A stretch of 5,803 nt of DNA. Origin: Paracoccaceae bacterium. GTDB taxonomy: Bacteria; Pseudomonadota; Alphaproteobacteria; Rhodobacterales; Rhodobacteraceae. Position 1 is the first letter of the stretch. Each line of letters begins with the position of its first letter. The notes beneath the pieces are model-generated. The model saw only the letters and a program-made list of their open reading frames with translations. It searched no databases and was not told where the DNA came from. A program made the position numbers and the translations under genes. The DNA lies in contig CABZJG010000122.1 of the NCBI GenBank assembly GCA_902525995.1, positions 1-5,803 of the forward strand, read 5' to 3'. This document shows, piece by piece, positions 5,471 to 5,803 of this stretch.

Positions 5471-5803
5471 TTAATCACGCAAAAGATCGTTAATACCTGT
5501 TTTACTGCGGGTTTTTTCGTCAACTCGTTTTACAATAACCGCACAATAAAGGTTGATCCCATTTTTCGAGGGCATTGAGCCAGAAACCGCCACTGAATAG
5601 GGCGGCACCTCTCCATACATTACCTCTCCGGTTTCGCGGTCAACGATTTTGGTGGATTGGCCAATGTAAACGCCCATGCCAAGCACCGATCCCTCGCGGA
5701 TGATGCAGCCTTCGACGACTTCTGAGCGGGCGCCTATGAAGCAGTTGTCTTCGATGATGGTTGGGCCGGCCTGCATGGGCTCTAGAACGCCGCCGATGCC
5801 AAC
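5471..5803 (-). CDS. dapD: 2,3,4,5-tetrahydropyridine-2,6-dicarboxylate N-succinyltransferase, C-terminal part (5' end beyond window)
   Basis: DapD transfers a succinyl group from succinyl-CoA to tetrahydrodipicolinate in the succinylase branch of lysine and meso-diaminopimelate synthesis in the cytoplasm. Only the last 110 codons are present. The frame stays open to the window edge, so the gene continues beyond 5803, and an internal ATG at 5774-5776 is not the start. The visible part begins VGIGGVLEPMQAGPTI and carries hexapeptide-type repeats of a left-handed beta-helix (IIEDNC, FIGARS, EVVEGC, IIREGS, VLGMGV, YIGQST). The conserved tail follows: GEVPPYSV, LYCAVIVKRVD, KTRSKTGINDLLRD. From memory this closely matches the end of Escherichia coli DapD, a protein of about 274 residues, so roughly the final 40 percent is here. 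It ends with TAA at 5471-5473. The last 163 bp are about 58 percent GC by my count, higher than the rest of the window. Identification is secure. Confidence 0.97.
   Translation of the reverse strand, partial: VGIGGVLEPMQAGPTIIEDNCFIGARSEVVEGCIIREGSVLGMGVYIGQSTKIVDRETGEVMYGEVPPYSVAVSGSMPSKNGINLYCAVIVKRVDEKTRSKTGINDLLRD

Noticed and set aside
1..5803. Mobile element, phage, toxin-antitoxin or defence system
   Set aside because: No transposase, integrase, terminal repeats, nuclease-antitoxin pair or CRISPR-like spacing was seen. All solid genes are housekeeping or conserved metabolic types.

Overview
The window reads as an alphaproteobacterial chromosome, possibly from a marine Rhodobacterales-like lineage. 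The basis is the succinylase-branch lysine/diaminopimelate genes (dapD, dapE), a bacterial RNase R, tight ATGA-type gene coupling and moderate-to-low GC. The lineage is inferred from protein flavour and gene order, not proven. No phage, insertion sequence, CRISPR array, tRNA or rRNA is visible, and all well-supported genes lie on the minus strand.

In the direction of transcription (right to left), the window opens with the last 110 codons of dapD (5471-5803). A 197-bp non-coding gap (5274-5470) follows, holding three inverted repeats and one doubtful plus-strand micro-ORF. Next is a tightly packed set of four genes: a 114-residue protein of unknown function (4929-5273), a HAD-superfamily phosphatase (4266-4925), dapE (3121-4269) and a DUF2064/TIGR04282 GT-A-fold transferase-like protein (2544-3131). 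Their junctions are a 3-nt gap, a 4-nt ATGA overlap and an 11-nt overlap, so they are almost certainly cotranscribed and partly coupled in translation. After a 73-nt gap comes rnr, encoding RNase R, best started at 2464. The window ends in about 210 bp of very AT-rich non-coding DNA (1-211) with a perfect 10-bp inverted repeat and a short tandem repeat.

DapD N-succinylates tetrahydrodipicolinate and DapE later removes the succinyl group, giving LL-diaminopimelate for lysine and peptidoglycan. The HAD, DUF2064 and unknown proteins sit with dapE but have no firm role in that pathway. RNase R is a 3'-5' exoribonuclease acting on structured RNA and looks like an independent housekeeping function placed downstream.

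This is mostly an ordinary housekeeping region. I see no strong evidence for a new biological system. The points worth a second look are the uncharacterised dapE-linked small protein, the non-ATG start of the DUF2064 gene, the hairpins between dapD and the downstream operon, and the base-composition contrast between the two ends.
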